Made by a program: the position numbers and the translations under genes
Assembly: GCA_024225895.1 (NCBI GenBank)
Contig: JAAEMC010000022.1
Span: 1 to 5,597 of the forward strand
Source of the DNA: Desulfobacteraceae bacterium
GTDB taxonomy: Bacteria; Desulfobacterota; Desulfobacteria; Desulfobacterales; Desulfobacteraceae
Direction: 5' to 3'
Length of the DNA stretch: 5,597 bases
Part shown: piece after piece, positions 1-5,368 of the stretch
Layout: each line of letters starts with the position of its first letter
How positions within the stretch are numbered: the first letter of the stretch is position 1
Notes under the pieces: generated by a model
Told to the model about the DNA's origin: nothing
Database searches by the model: none
What the model saw: only the letters and a program-made list of their open reading frames with translations

Positions 1-61
1 AAGTTTTATTTTCAGCGTGTTAGAGGAAATGAGAGAGACAGGACTGTTTTCAACAGACTTG

Positions 62-108
62 CTATTTAGACAAATTTTGTAAAGAAAAATTACAAAATTT
101 GTCAATAG
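62..108. repeat. Perfect 14-bp inverted repeat made of two operator-like palindromes
   Basis: The arms at 69-82 and 90-103 are perfect reverse complements separated by a 7-base A-rich loop (83-89). A further 5 bp (62-66 with 104-108) can pair outside a 2-base bulge. Each arm also contains its own 11-bp palindrome, ACAAATTTTGT at 70-80 and ACAAAATTTGT at 92-102. Their centres are 22 bp apart, about two helical turns, so two protein dimers could sit on the same face of the DNA. The right palindrome overlaps the -35 of the candidate promoter at 99-126. I infer a repressor operator for the downstream azlC remnant. A transcription terminator is the alternative, but the stem is AT-rich and no T-run follows it. 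The regulator is not in the window. Confidence 0.6.
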
Positions 109-126
109 GTCCATTTCACTTCTAAT
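99..126 (+). promoter_or_regulatory. Candidate sigma-70 promoter upstream of azlC remnant
   Basis: TTGTCA at 99-104 (5 of 6 to the -35 consensus) lies 16 bases before TCTAAT at 121-126 (5 of 6 to the -10 consensus). Transcription would start near 133 and give a leader of about 87 bases before the preferred ATG at 220. The -35 overlaps the right-hand palindrome of the inverted repeat, the usual geometry for repression by occlusion. The call rests on consensus matching only. Confidence 0.5.
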
Positions 127-219
127 AAAACCCTTGTATTTTCATGGTTTAGATTGTAGTTTCCAATGCGTTGTAAACAGTTCTTATTCAACCGTAATAT
201 TAAATTCAGGTTGTTGCAT

Positions 220-516
220 ATGCAAGCAAAACAGATAAGCCAGGCAAAAAAGGAATTTTTCAAAGGGGCTAAAGATACTTTTCCATTAATTGTAGGAGCC
301 ATACCCTTTGGCATTATTTTCGGGACTCTTGCTGCCAATTCAGGCCTTTCATTTTTTGCAGCCATGGGTATGTCTTTATTTGTCTTTGCAGGGTCCGCAC
401 AATTTATTGGGATCGGACTTGTCTCTGCCGGTACCGGGTGGGTTATCATTGTGCTGACAACCTTTGTGGTGAATCTGAGACACCTGCTTTACAGTGTTAC
501 AGATGATATAAATTAA
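220..516 (+). pseudogene. azlC: 3'-truncated AzlC-family branched-chain amino acid exporter subunit
   Basis: The 98-residue product matches the N-terminal part of AzlC, the large membrane subunit of the AzlCD exporter for branched-chain amino acids and analogues. Seen here: a cytoplasmic start containing [10 protein letters not shown], hydrophobic segments at about residues 21-39, 44-66 and 72-91, the FAGSAQF motif (56-62) and NLRHLLYS (85-92). Family members run to roughly 230-250 residues, but here homology stops at T94 (base 501) and the frame ends four codons later with DDIN. No frame after 501 resumes the AzlC sequence, and no azlD follows, so a deletion or rearrangement is more likely than a frameshift. 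The ATG at 220 is preferred over the in-frame ATG at 166 because AzlC-like sequence begins after it and a weak AGG (208-210) precedes it. The product is probably non-functional. Confidence 0.75.
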
Positions 517-545
517 AAATATTAATATAAGAGAGGGGGACAAAG

Positions 546-1085
546 ATGTTTTCCATTGATAAAACCGTTATGCTGCTCATTGATGTGCAGGGAAATCTGG
601 CCCGGCTAATGTATGAAAAAGAAAAGCTTTTCAAATCCCTGGAAGCCATGGTCCAGGGAATGCAGATTCTTGGGGTGCCAATTATATGGATGGAGCAGAT
701 CCCCAAAAATCTGGGCCCCACCCTTGAACAGATTTCACAACACATTGTCGATAATGCACCCATTGAGAAATTTTCTTTTTCCTGCACCGGAGAACCTAAA
801 TTCAATGAAAAATTTCAATCCCTGGGAAGAAATCAAATTTTATTGACCGGTATAGAATCCCATATTTGTGTTTTTCAAACCGGGCATGAACTGTTGAAGC
901 AAGGATACCAAGTACAGGTTGTTGAAGATTGTGTCTCCTCCCGTACCAAAGAGAACAAGGAGATTGGTATCCAGCGGATCGTTCAATCGGGCGGGGAGGT
1001 CACCTGTGTTGAGATGGTGTTTTTTGAACTGATGAAAGCTGCCCAAGGGGACAAGTTCAAGCAGATTATTAAATTGATAAAATAA
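546..1085 (+). CDS. Isochorismatase-family cysteine hydrolase
   Basis: A complete 179-residue protein of the isochorismatase-like fold, soluble and probably cytoplasmic. The family triad is visible: D13 in LLIDVQGN, K75 in IEKFSFS and nucleophile C108 in GIESHICVFQTG. The GIE-H-CV-QT pattern resembles the YcaC/ISOC1-2 branch rather than true isochorismatases or nicotinamidases, so the substrate cannot be named. Family members hydrolyse amides, carbamates or related C-N and C-O bonds. The start is supported by a strong purine-rich ribosome site (AGGGGGA, 534-540) five bases before the ATG. It lies 29 bases after the truncated azlC frame with no terminator between, so it may be co-transcribed with that remnant. 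Its 3' end converges on the SprA-related gene. Confidence 0.88.
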   Translation: MFSIDKTVMLLIDVQGNLARLMYEKEKLFKSLEAMVQGMQILGVPIIWMEQIPKNLGPTLEQISQHIVDNAPIEKFSFSCTGEPKFNEKFQSLGRNQILLTGIESHICVFQTGHELLKQGYQVQVVEDCVSSRTKENKEIGIQRIVQSGGEVTCVEMVFFELMKAAQGDKFKQIIKLIK

Positions 1086-1130
1086 GCTCTTCTGGAACAA
1101 TATCAGAGAAACTGATTTTTATTGAGCTTA
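1083..1130. terminator. Possible bidirectional terminator between convergent genes
   Basis: A 7-bp inverted repeat, TAAGCTC (1083-1089) and GAGCTTA (1124-1130), contains the TAA stop of each convergent gene. Inside it is a hairpin ATCAG-agaaa-CTGAT (1102-1116) followed by T-rich sequence to 1123 on the plus strand. On the minus strand the outer stem is followed by TTTTAT. The position fits termination in both directions, but the stems are short and AT-rich, so efficiency is uncertain. Confidence 0.42.
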
Positions 1131-1865
1131 AACTGCAATTTTGATGGTGGATGTCTCTTCTTCGGGAAGGTCATTAACCTTTGTATAAGAATCCACAGCC
1201 TCTTGGCTGTTGCCAAAAGCCTGTGTTTCATTCTTGGCGGCTTGGTCTTTGGCTTGTTCTACCATGAGTTCGGAAAGTGCCTGGGTCGCCATGGCCGAGG
1301 CCTGGGATGCTATCTTTAAATCCTGGGCAGAAGGGCTGGCAGGTGCCAGGGCAGCGCTTTTTATCTGCCGCATTTTCTGGATGGTGGCAGAGGGATCACC
1401 TGGGACAGGAGCGGTGTCAATGCCCACTTCACCCCCTACGGCATAACTTTTTCCATCAGGGCCCCGGCGATAGGAAAAGTTGGCACCGGAAGTGATATAG
1501 CGCCCGCCTGCGGCCACATGGGCCATCTCATGCCTTTTAACTTCGGCATCTGTAAGCTTTAATTCATTTATTAACCTGAGCTCTGATTCTGTAAATTGAG
1601 GATCGATATTTGATTGGGCAGCATCTGGTTTTTCTTTTTGGGCCGAACTTTGATTGCCATCTTCAGAAGGATTAGAATTGTTGTTGGTATTGTTCGGATC
1701 ACTGGATTTTTCAACCTGGGGTATGTTTCCATCAGGAAGATCTTCATGGATCTCGGGTTGGATAGGGCTTTGCTCGGTATTGCCCGCCAGATCATTTCGG
1801 GCTGGTAACGGATTAAATATGCCGCCTGCTGAATAATTGCTGTATGAAATTGCAGTCACATTCAT
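1128..1865 (-). CDS. SprA-related putative zinc metalloprotease (CJM1_0395-type)
   Basis: A complete 245-residue protein. The conserved core (about residues 92-200) contains HEMAH (112-116), a zinc-metallopeptidase HExxH signature, then a YRRGPDGKSYAVGGEV block and a PGDPSATIQKM...APASPSAQD block. These are characteristic of the SprA-related family, often annotated as putative metalloprotease. E146 in GGEVGID is a plausible third zinc ligand; that is inference. Residues about 28-90 are a low-complexity linker rich in N, S, P, D and E, and the C-terminal third is Ala/Gln-rich and probably helical. No signal peptide or membrane segment is evident. AAAGGA (1880-1875 on the minus strand) sits nine bases before the ATG and supports the start. 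Peptidase activity and substrate are not established from sequence. It stands alone, divergent from hisB and convergent with the hydrolase. Confidence 0.87.
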   Translation of the reverse strand: MNVTAISYSNYSAGGIFNPLPARNDLAGNTEQSPIQPEIHEDLPDGNIPQVEKSSDPNNTNNNSNPSEDGNQSSAQKEKPDAAQSNIDPQFTESELRLINELKLTDAEVKRHEMAHVAAGGRYITSGANFSYRRGPDGKSYAVGGEVGIDTAPVPGDPSATIQKMRQIKSAALAPASPSAQDLKIASQASAMATQALSELMVEQAKDQAAKNETQAFGNSQEAVDSYTKVNDLPEEETSTIKIAV

Positions 1866-1910
1866 TTATTAATATCCTTTTTTACTGCCATGTTACAGAA
1901 GAATTAATTG

Positions 1911-1940
1911 ATTATACAAGTTGACAAACCAGTATTGCAA
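1911..1940 (-). promoter_or_regulatory. Candidate promoter of the SprA-related gene
   Basis: Reading the minus strand, TTGCAA (1940-1935, 4 of 6) is followed after 18 bases by a perfect TATAAT (1916-1911). Transcription would begin near 1904, giving a leader of about 40 bases before the ATG at 1865. The evidence is consensus matching in AT-rich DNA, but spacing and position are both suitable. Confidence 0.45.
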
Positions 1941-1975
1941 TATAATTCTTGACAATCAACCTATCGGCATTTGAG

Positions 1976-1995
1976 TATAAATTATTTAATTTATA
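1976..1995. repeat. 20-bp AT-only palindrome in the divergent control region
   Basis: TATAAATTA (1976-1984) and TAATTTATA (1987-1995) are perfect reverse complements around a 2-base TT centre. A further 10-bp palindrome, ATATTAATAT (1993-2002), overlaps its right end and abuts the hisB-side -35 box. It may be a regulator site or only an AT-rich upstream (UP-like) element. Low complexity raises the chance that it is coincidental. Confidence 0.4.
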
Positions 1996-2002
1996 TTAAT
2001 AT

Positions 2003-2032
2003 TTGACAAATCCTATTTTATTGTGCTACTTT
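2003..2032 (+). promoter_or_regulatory. Candidate promoter of hisB (extended -10 type)
   Basis: TTGACA at 2003-2008 is a perfect -35. After 18 bases comes TACTTT (2027-2032), a poor -10 (3 of 6) but preceded by TG at 2024-2025 in the extended -10 position. Transcription would start near 2039, leaving a leader of about 70 bases before hisB. Two other TTGACA boxes lie upstream at 1921 and 1949, but neither has a well-spaced -10. Confidence 0.42.
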
Positions 2033-2036
2033 TCAA

Positions 2037-2058
2037 GATTAGCCTTTGCAGGCTGGTT
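2037..2058 (+). promoter_or_regulatory. Hairpin at the predicted 5' end of the hisB mRNA
   Basis: AGCCT (2041-2045) and AGGCT (2050-2054) pair around a TTGC loop. The stem extends to about 9 bp with outer A-U and G-U pairs (2037-2040 with 2055-2058). No T-run follows, so it is not a terminator, and the leader has no histidine-codon-rich peptide, so classical his attenuation is not supported. A stabilising 5' stem or protein-binding leader element is possible. Confidence 0.35.
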
Positions 2059-2108
2059 AAAAATGACTTGCTGACAACGGAACAATTCCAGCTCAAGGAT
2101 GAATTCTT

Positions 2109-2696
2109 ATGACCCGACAGGCAAAAGTCTCCCGAGACACCAGTGAAACCCAGATTACAATCCAATTAAGCTTAGATGGCACAGGAAAAGCACAAATAGA
2201 CACCCAGATCCCTTTTTTTGATCATATGCTGACTGCTTTTGCGGTCCATGGTTTTTTTGATCTTAAGATAACGGCAAAGGGTGATATAGACGTTGATCTT
2301 CATCATACCATTGAGGATGTAGGAATAGTACTCGGCCAGGCCTTTGCTGATGCACTAGGCGACATGAAAGGGATTGTCCGGTTTGGAGATACAAGTGTCC
2401 CCATGGATGAAGCATTATCCAGGGTGAATGTTGATCTCTCCAAACGGCCGTATCTTGTTTATAATATACCGGATGATTTAAAATCCCGCGGAACTTTTGA
2501 TGCATATCTTGCCAAAGAGTTTTTTCAGGCTCTGTCTGTGAAAGGCGGGTTTAATCTGCACATAAATACATTTTATGGTGTGAATGAACACCATGTTCTT
2601 GAATCTGTCTTTAAGGCAATGGGCCGTTCATTGCACATGGCTACCCGGATGGATGAAAGAATTTCAGGCGTACTTTCAAGCAAAGGTGCTTTATAA
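2109..2696 (+). CDS. hisB: Imidazoleglycerol-phosphate dehydratase
   Basis: This enzyme catalyses step 6 of histidine biosynthesis, dehydrating imidazole glycerol phosphate to imidazole acetol phosphate; the family is manganese-dependent and cytoplasmic. The 195-residue length fits the monofunctional dehydratase, without the N-terminal histidinol-phosphatase domain of enterobacterial HisB. Visible family motifs are FFDHML (36-41), the metal-ligand block HHTIED (65-70), a second HHVLES block (161-166) and a C-terminal SSKGAL close to the usual STKG ending. AAGGA (2095-2099) lies nine bases before the ATG. It is the first gene of the rightward run, with hisA 53 bases downstream and no terminator between. 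Confidence 0.96.
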   Translation: MTRQAKVSRDTSETQITIQLSLDGTGKAQIDTQIPFFDHMLTAFAVHGFFDLKITAKGDIDVDLHHTIEDVGIVLGQAFADALGDMKGIVRFGDTSVPMDEALSRVNVDLSKRPYLVYNIPDDLKSRGTFDAYLAKEFFQALSVKGGFNLHINTFYGVNEHHVLESVFKAMGRSLHMATRMDERISGVLSSKGAL

Positions 2697-2749
2697 AAAT
2701 AATTTCCTTAAATGATTTCTTATTTAACTGATAATATGGTGAATTTTAA

Positions 2750-3475
2750 ATGATTGTAATACCTGCTGTTGATATTAAACAGGGCAGATGTGTCCGTTTA
2801 TTGCAAGGCCGCATGGAAGATGAAACGCGCTATGCGGATGATCCACTCAAAATGGCCCAAAGATGGGAAAAAGAAGGTGCAAAACTGATCCATGTGATTG
2901 ATCTGGACGGTGCCTTTGCAAAAGAAGTAAAAAACCTGGAATCTGTGAAAAATATTCTGGCCGGCATCAATGTCCCCATCCAGTTGGGCGGTGGCATAAG
3001 AGATGCCCAAACCATATCTATGTATATAGAAATGGGGGTTTCAAAAGTGATCATCGGAAGTGAAGCTCTATACAATCCTGCTCTAGTCAAAGATGCCTGC
3101 AAACAATTTCCAGGCAAAATTGTGGTGGGTATTGATGCAAGAGACGGGATGGTAGCGGTTGAAGGCTGGAGCAAGACATCCAAAACCACTGTTTTGGAAC
3201 TGGCCAAAGAATTTGAAGCTTGTGGAGTGGCAGCCATTAATTTTACCGATATTCACCGGGATGGCATGCAGACCGGCCCGAATATTGAGGAAACAGCGCT
3301 GCTTGCTGAGGCAGTATCCATTCCCATTGTTGCATCGGGAGGGGTAAGTAGTATTGAAGATATAAAAAATCTTTTGAAAATTGAAGGTAAGGGGGTAACA
3401 GGGGTTATTACGGGTAAAGCGCTTTATGAGGGGAGTCTTGATCTAAGGGAAGCCATAAAGCTCACACTACAATAG
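2750..3475 (+). CDS. hisA: ProFAR isomerase (phosphoribosylformimino-AICAR-P isomerase)
   Basis: HisA carries out step 4 of histidine biosynthesis, the Amadori-type isomerisation of ProFAR to PRFAR, in the cytoplasm. The 241-residue protein is a typical full-length (beta/alpha)8 barrel. The expected catalytic aspartates are present, D8 in IPAVDIKQGRCVRL and D129 in VGIDARDG. The phosphate-binding loops QLGGGIR (78-84) and ASGGVS (195-200), the FTDIHRDGM segment (165-173) and VITGKALYEG (219-228) are also intact. HisA rather than HisF is indicated by the VDIKQGRCVRL start and the ITGKALYEG end. The ribosome site is weak (GGTGA, 2738-2742). It probably shares a transcript with hisB; hisH and hisF, its usual neighbours, are not adjacent. 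Confidence 0.96.
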   Translation: MIVIPAVDIKQGRCVRLLQGRMEDETRYADDPLKMAQRWEKEGAKLIHVIDLDGAFAKEVKNLESVKNILAGINVPIQLGGGIRDAQTISMYIEMGVSKVIIGSEALYNPALVKDACKQFPGKIVVGIDARDGMVAVEGWSKTSKTTVLELAKEFEACGVAAINFTDIHRDGMQTGPNIEETALLAEAVSIPIVASGGVSSIEDIKNLLKIEGKGVTGVITGKALYEGSLDLREAIKLTLQ

Positions 3476-3498
3476 CAATTATCTTTACACCGCTGTTA

Positions 3499-3528
3499 TT
3501 GACATGTGATTTTAAGGGCTTAGATTAT
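3499..3528 (+). promoter_or_regulatory. Candidate promoter for dnaG-rpoD
   Basis: A perfect TTGACA (3499-3504) is followed after 18 bases by GATTAT (3523-3528, 4 of 6). It lies in the 96-base gap after hisA and would start transcription near 3535, about 37 bases before dnaG. It would allow dnaG and rpoD to be expressed independently of the his genes. No terminator is visible after hisA, so read-through remains likely. Confidence 0.48.
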
Positions 3529-3571
3529 AGAGTTTGTTAAACCTGTTGATTTTGGAGTTAGCTGCACCAAG

Positions 3572-5350
3572 ATGCATATTCCTGAAGAAAAAATTTCAGA
3601 AATTTTACATACGTCAGATATCGTCGATGTGATATCCGAGACTGTTATATTAAAAAAATCAGGAAGAAATCATTTTGGATTGTGCCCGTTTCATTCTGAA
3701 AAGACGCCTTCATTCTCCGTAAGTTCAAACAAACAGATCTTTCATTGTTTTGGATGTAGCGCAGGCGGCAATGTCTTTTCATTTTTAATGAAATACCATG
3801 GTGTCACATTTCCCGAGGCCGTGAAAATGCTGGCCCAAAGATATAATATTACCGTTGATACCGGTACCATTGATCCCAGAAAGAAAAAAGAAATTACACT
3901 TAAAGAGAATCTATTGCGGCTCAATAAAAAAGTTATGGATCTTTACTCCCACTGTCTTATGGAAGAAAAAACTTTGGGACAGGCAAAAGAATATCTCAAA
4001 AAAAGAGGAACTTCAGACGATATCATAGAACAGTTCAAGCTGGGTTTTGTACCGGAAAAGTGGGATACAGTCGTTCAATTATTAAAAAAACATAAAGTAT
4101 CTCAAGAAACCGCAATAAAATCAGGGCTCGTTTTGGAAAGAAAACAGCAAAACGGATACTATGACAGGTTTCGCAACCGTATTATGTTTCCGATATTTGA
4201 TATTAATATGCAGGTGGCAGGATTTGGGGGACGGGTTATGGACTCTTCCATGCCCAAATACATGAATTCACCCGAAACCCCTGTCTATTATAAAAGCAGA
4301 ATACTTTACGGTCTGCATGAAGCTAAACAATATTGTCGGCAGGAAGGGTTTGTTTACATTGTAGAAGGATATTTTGATTTTTTAACCCTTTTCCAGCATG
4401 GCATCAAAAATACGGTGGCAAGTCTTGGTACGGCATTAACTCCGGATCATGTGAGGATACTCAAAGGATATGCCCCGAAAATGATATTGGTCTTTGACTC
4501 GGATCAGGCCGGTATTAATGCTGCAAAAAGAAGCATTAGTGTATTCATGGCAGAGGGTGTGGAAATAAAAGTGCTGGTTCTTCCCCAAGGAAAGGATCCT
4601 GATTCTTTTATGGTGGAATACGGATCCGAGGCCTTCAGGGATGAAACCCAAAAGGCCAAATCCGTCATGCAGTTTCTTTTGCAAGTTGCTATTGAACAGC
4701 ATGGGCTCACTGTGGAGGGCCGTGTTCGCATTTTAGATGAAATGAAAACGCACCTTCGCCTGATTCAGGACAGTGCGTTAAGATCTTTGTATATTAAAGA
4801 ATTGGCTGAAACATTGAATATTGATGAGAAAGCGGTTCTTGAAAAAGTCAGGGAAGCGGTGACTGCCCCCAATGATGGGGTTTCTTCCCTGCTGCATAAA
4901 CAGCCGGTTAAAGAGGAATTGGTATCAAACCCAAGAGAGGAACAAATTATCTCCATGATGCTGCAGTTTCCTCGGCTAAAAAAAGAAGTAGAAAAATGGA
5001 AGGTTCTTGAATATTTTTATTCTCCCGAACTCAAAAGAATTGCGCAAAAGATAATGAGCATTGATGCCAAAGAAGATGCCTTTGTGACTGATGTAATGGC
5101 AAAGGTGAAAAACAAAGAAGATCAAGAGCTTATTGCCTCGTTCGCAATGAATGATGATTTCGGTGAAAGAGATATCCATGAAAAAGCCATTTCATTAATT
5201 CAGAGAATAATTAAGGTTAAAAAAAAGAATGATAACGTATTAACGACAAAAATAATAAGTGCGGAAAAGGGCTGTGATTCCGATCTGTTTGATTTGCTGA
5301 AGCAAAAACAACAGGAGATCGAGCGATTACATGATTTAAAAAAACTTTAA
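3572..5350 (+). CDS. dnaG: DNA primase
   Basis: Primase makes the RNA primers for chromosomal replication and works with the DnaB helicase at the fork. The 592-residue protein is full length (E. coli DnaG is 581). The N-terminal CHC2 zinc domain has its ligands at C38, H41, C59 and C62. The polymerase core includes FRNRIMFPI (200-208) and PKYMNSPETP (228-237). The Toprim catalytic acids are E265 and D269 in EGYFDF, D309 and D311 in FDSDQAG, and D342/D344 in KDPDSF. Residues from about 450 to the end form the poorly conserved helicase-binding region. The family-typical N terminus (MHIPEEKISEIL) fixes the start, although the nearest GGAG (3554-3557) is 14 bases upstream, farther than usual. rpoD begins 18 bases after the stop, so the two are very likely co-transcribed. 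Confidence 0.98.
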   Translation: MHIPEEKISEILHTSDIVDVISETVILKKSGRNHFGLCPFHSEKTPSFSVSSNKQIFHCFGCSAGGNVFSFLMKYHGVTFPEAVKMLAQRYNITVDTGTIDPRKKKEITLKENLLRLNKKVMDLYSHCLMEEKTLGQAKEYLKKRGTSDDIIEQFKLGFVPEKWDTVVQLLKKHKVSQETAIKSGLVLERKQQNGYYDRFRNRIMFPIFDINMQVAGFGGRVMDSSMPKYMNSPETPVYYKSRILYGLHEAKQYCRQEGFVYIVEGYFDFLTLFQHGIKNTVASLGTALTPDHVRILKGYAPKMILVFDSDQAGINAAKRSISVFMAEGVEIKVLVLPQGKDPDSFMVEYGSEAFRDETQKAKSVMQFLLQVAIEQHGLTVEGRVRILDEMKTHLRLIQDSALRSLYIKELAETLNIDEKAVLEKVREAVTAPNDGVSSLLHKQPVKEELVSNPREEQIISMMLQFPRLKKEVEKWKVLEYFYSPELKRIAQKIMSIDAKEDAFVTDVMAKVKNKEDQELIASFAMNDDFGERDIHEKAISLIQRIIKVKKKNDNVLTTKIISAEKGCDSDLFDLLKQKQQEIERLHDLKKL

Positions 5351-5368
5351 GCCTTTGGGAGGCATTTT

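Noticed and set aside
44..56. CTGTT-TTC-AACAG inverted repeat resembling a LexA box
   Set aside because: The spacing between CTGT and ACAG is 5 bases rather than the 8 of the enterobacterial SOS box, and no SOS gene is adjacent.
1..82. Possible C-terminal tail of an upstream plus-strand gene
   Set aside because: Two frames are open from the left edge, one ending at TAG 67-69 and one at TAA 80-82. Neither tail is recognisable and both are too short to choose between, so no gene is called.
76..105. Minus-strand promoter TTGACA-N18-TACAAA within the inverted repeat
   Set aside because: The match may follow from the symmetry of the repeat, and no minus-strand start codon with a ribosome site is visible between it and the left edge.
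1336..1349. Perfect CTGGCA-GG-TGCCAG inverted repeat
   Set aside because: It lies inside the SprA-related coding sequence with a 2-base centre and no T-run. It is probably a by-product of codons for the Ala/Pro-rich segment.
1614..1836. Open plus-strand frames opposite the SprA-related gene, and similar frames opposite hisA, dnaG and the azlC remnant
   Set aside because: They lie antisense to strongly supported genes, lack ribosome sites and resemble no protein family.
1921..1946. TTGACA followed by a perfect TATAAT on the plus strand
   Set aside because: The spacer is only 14 bases, too short for a normal sigma-70 promoter.
2059..2108. Histidine leader peptide for attenuation
   Set aside because: The only short frame (ATG at 2063) ends after three codons and contains no histidine, and there is no terminator/antiterminator pair.
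2697..2749. Possible remnant of hisH between hisB and hisA
   Set aside because: The 53-base gap is AT-rich and shows no HisH-like coding sequence.
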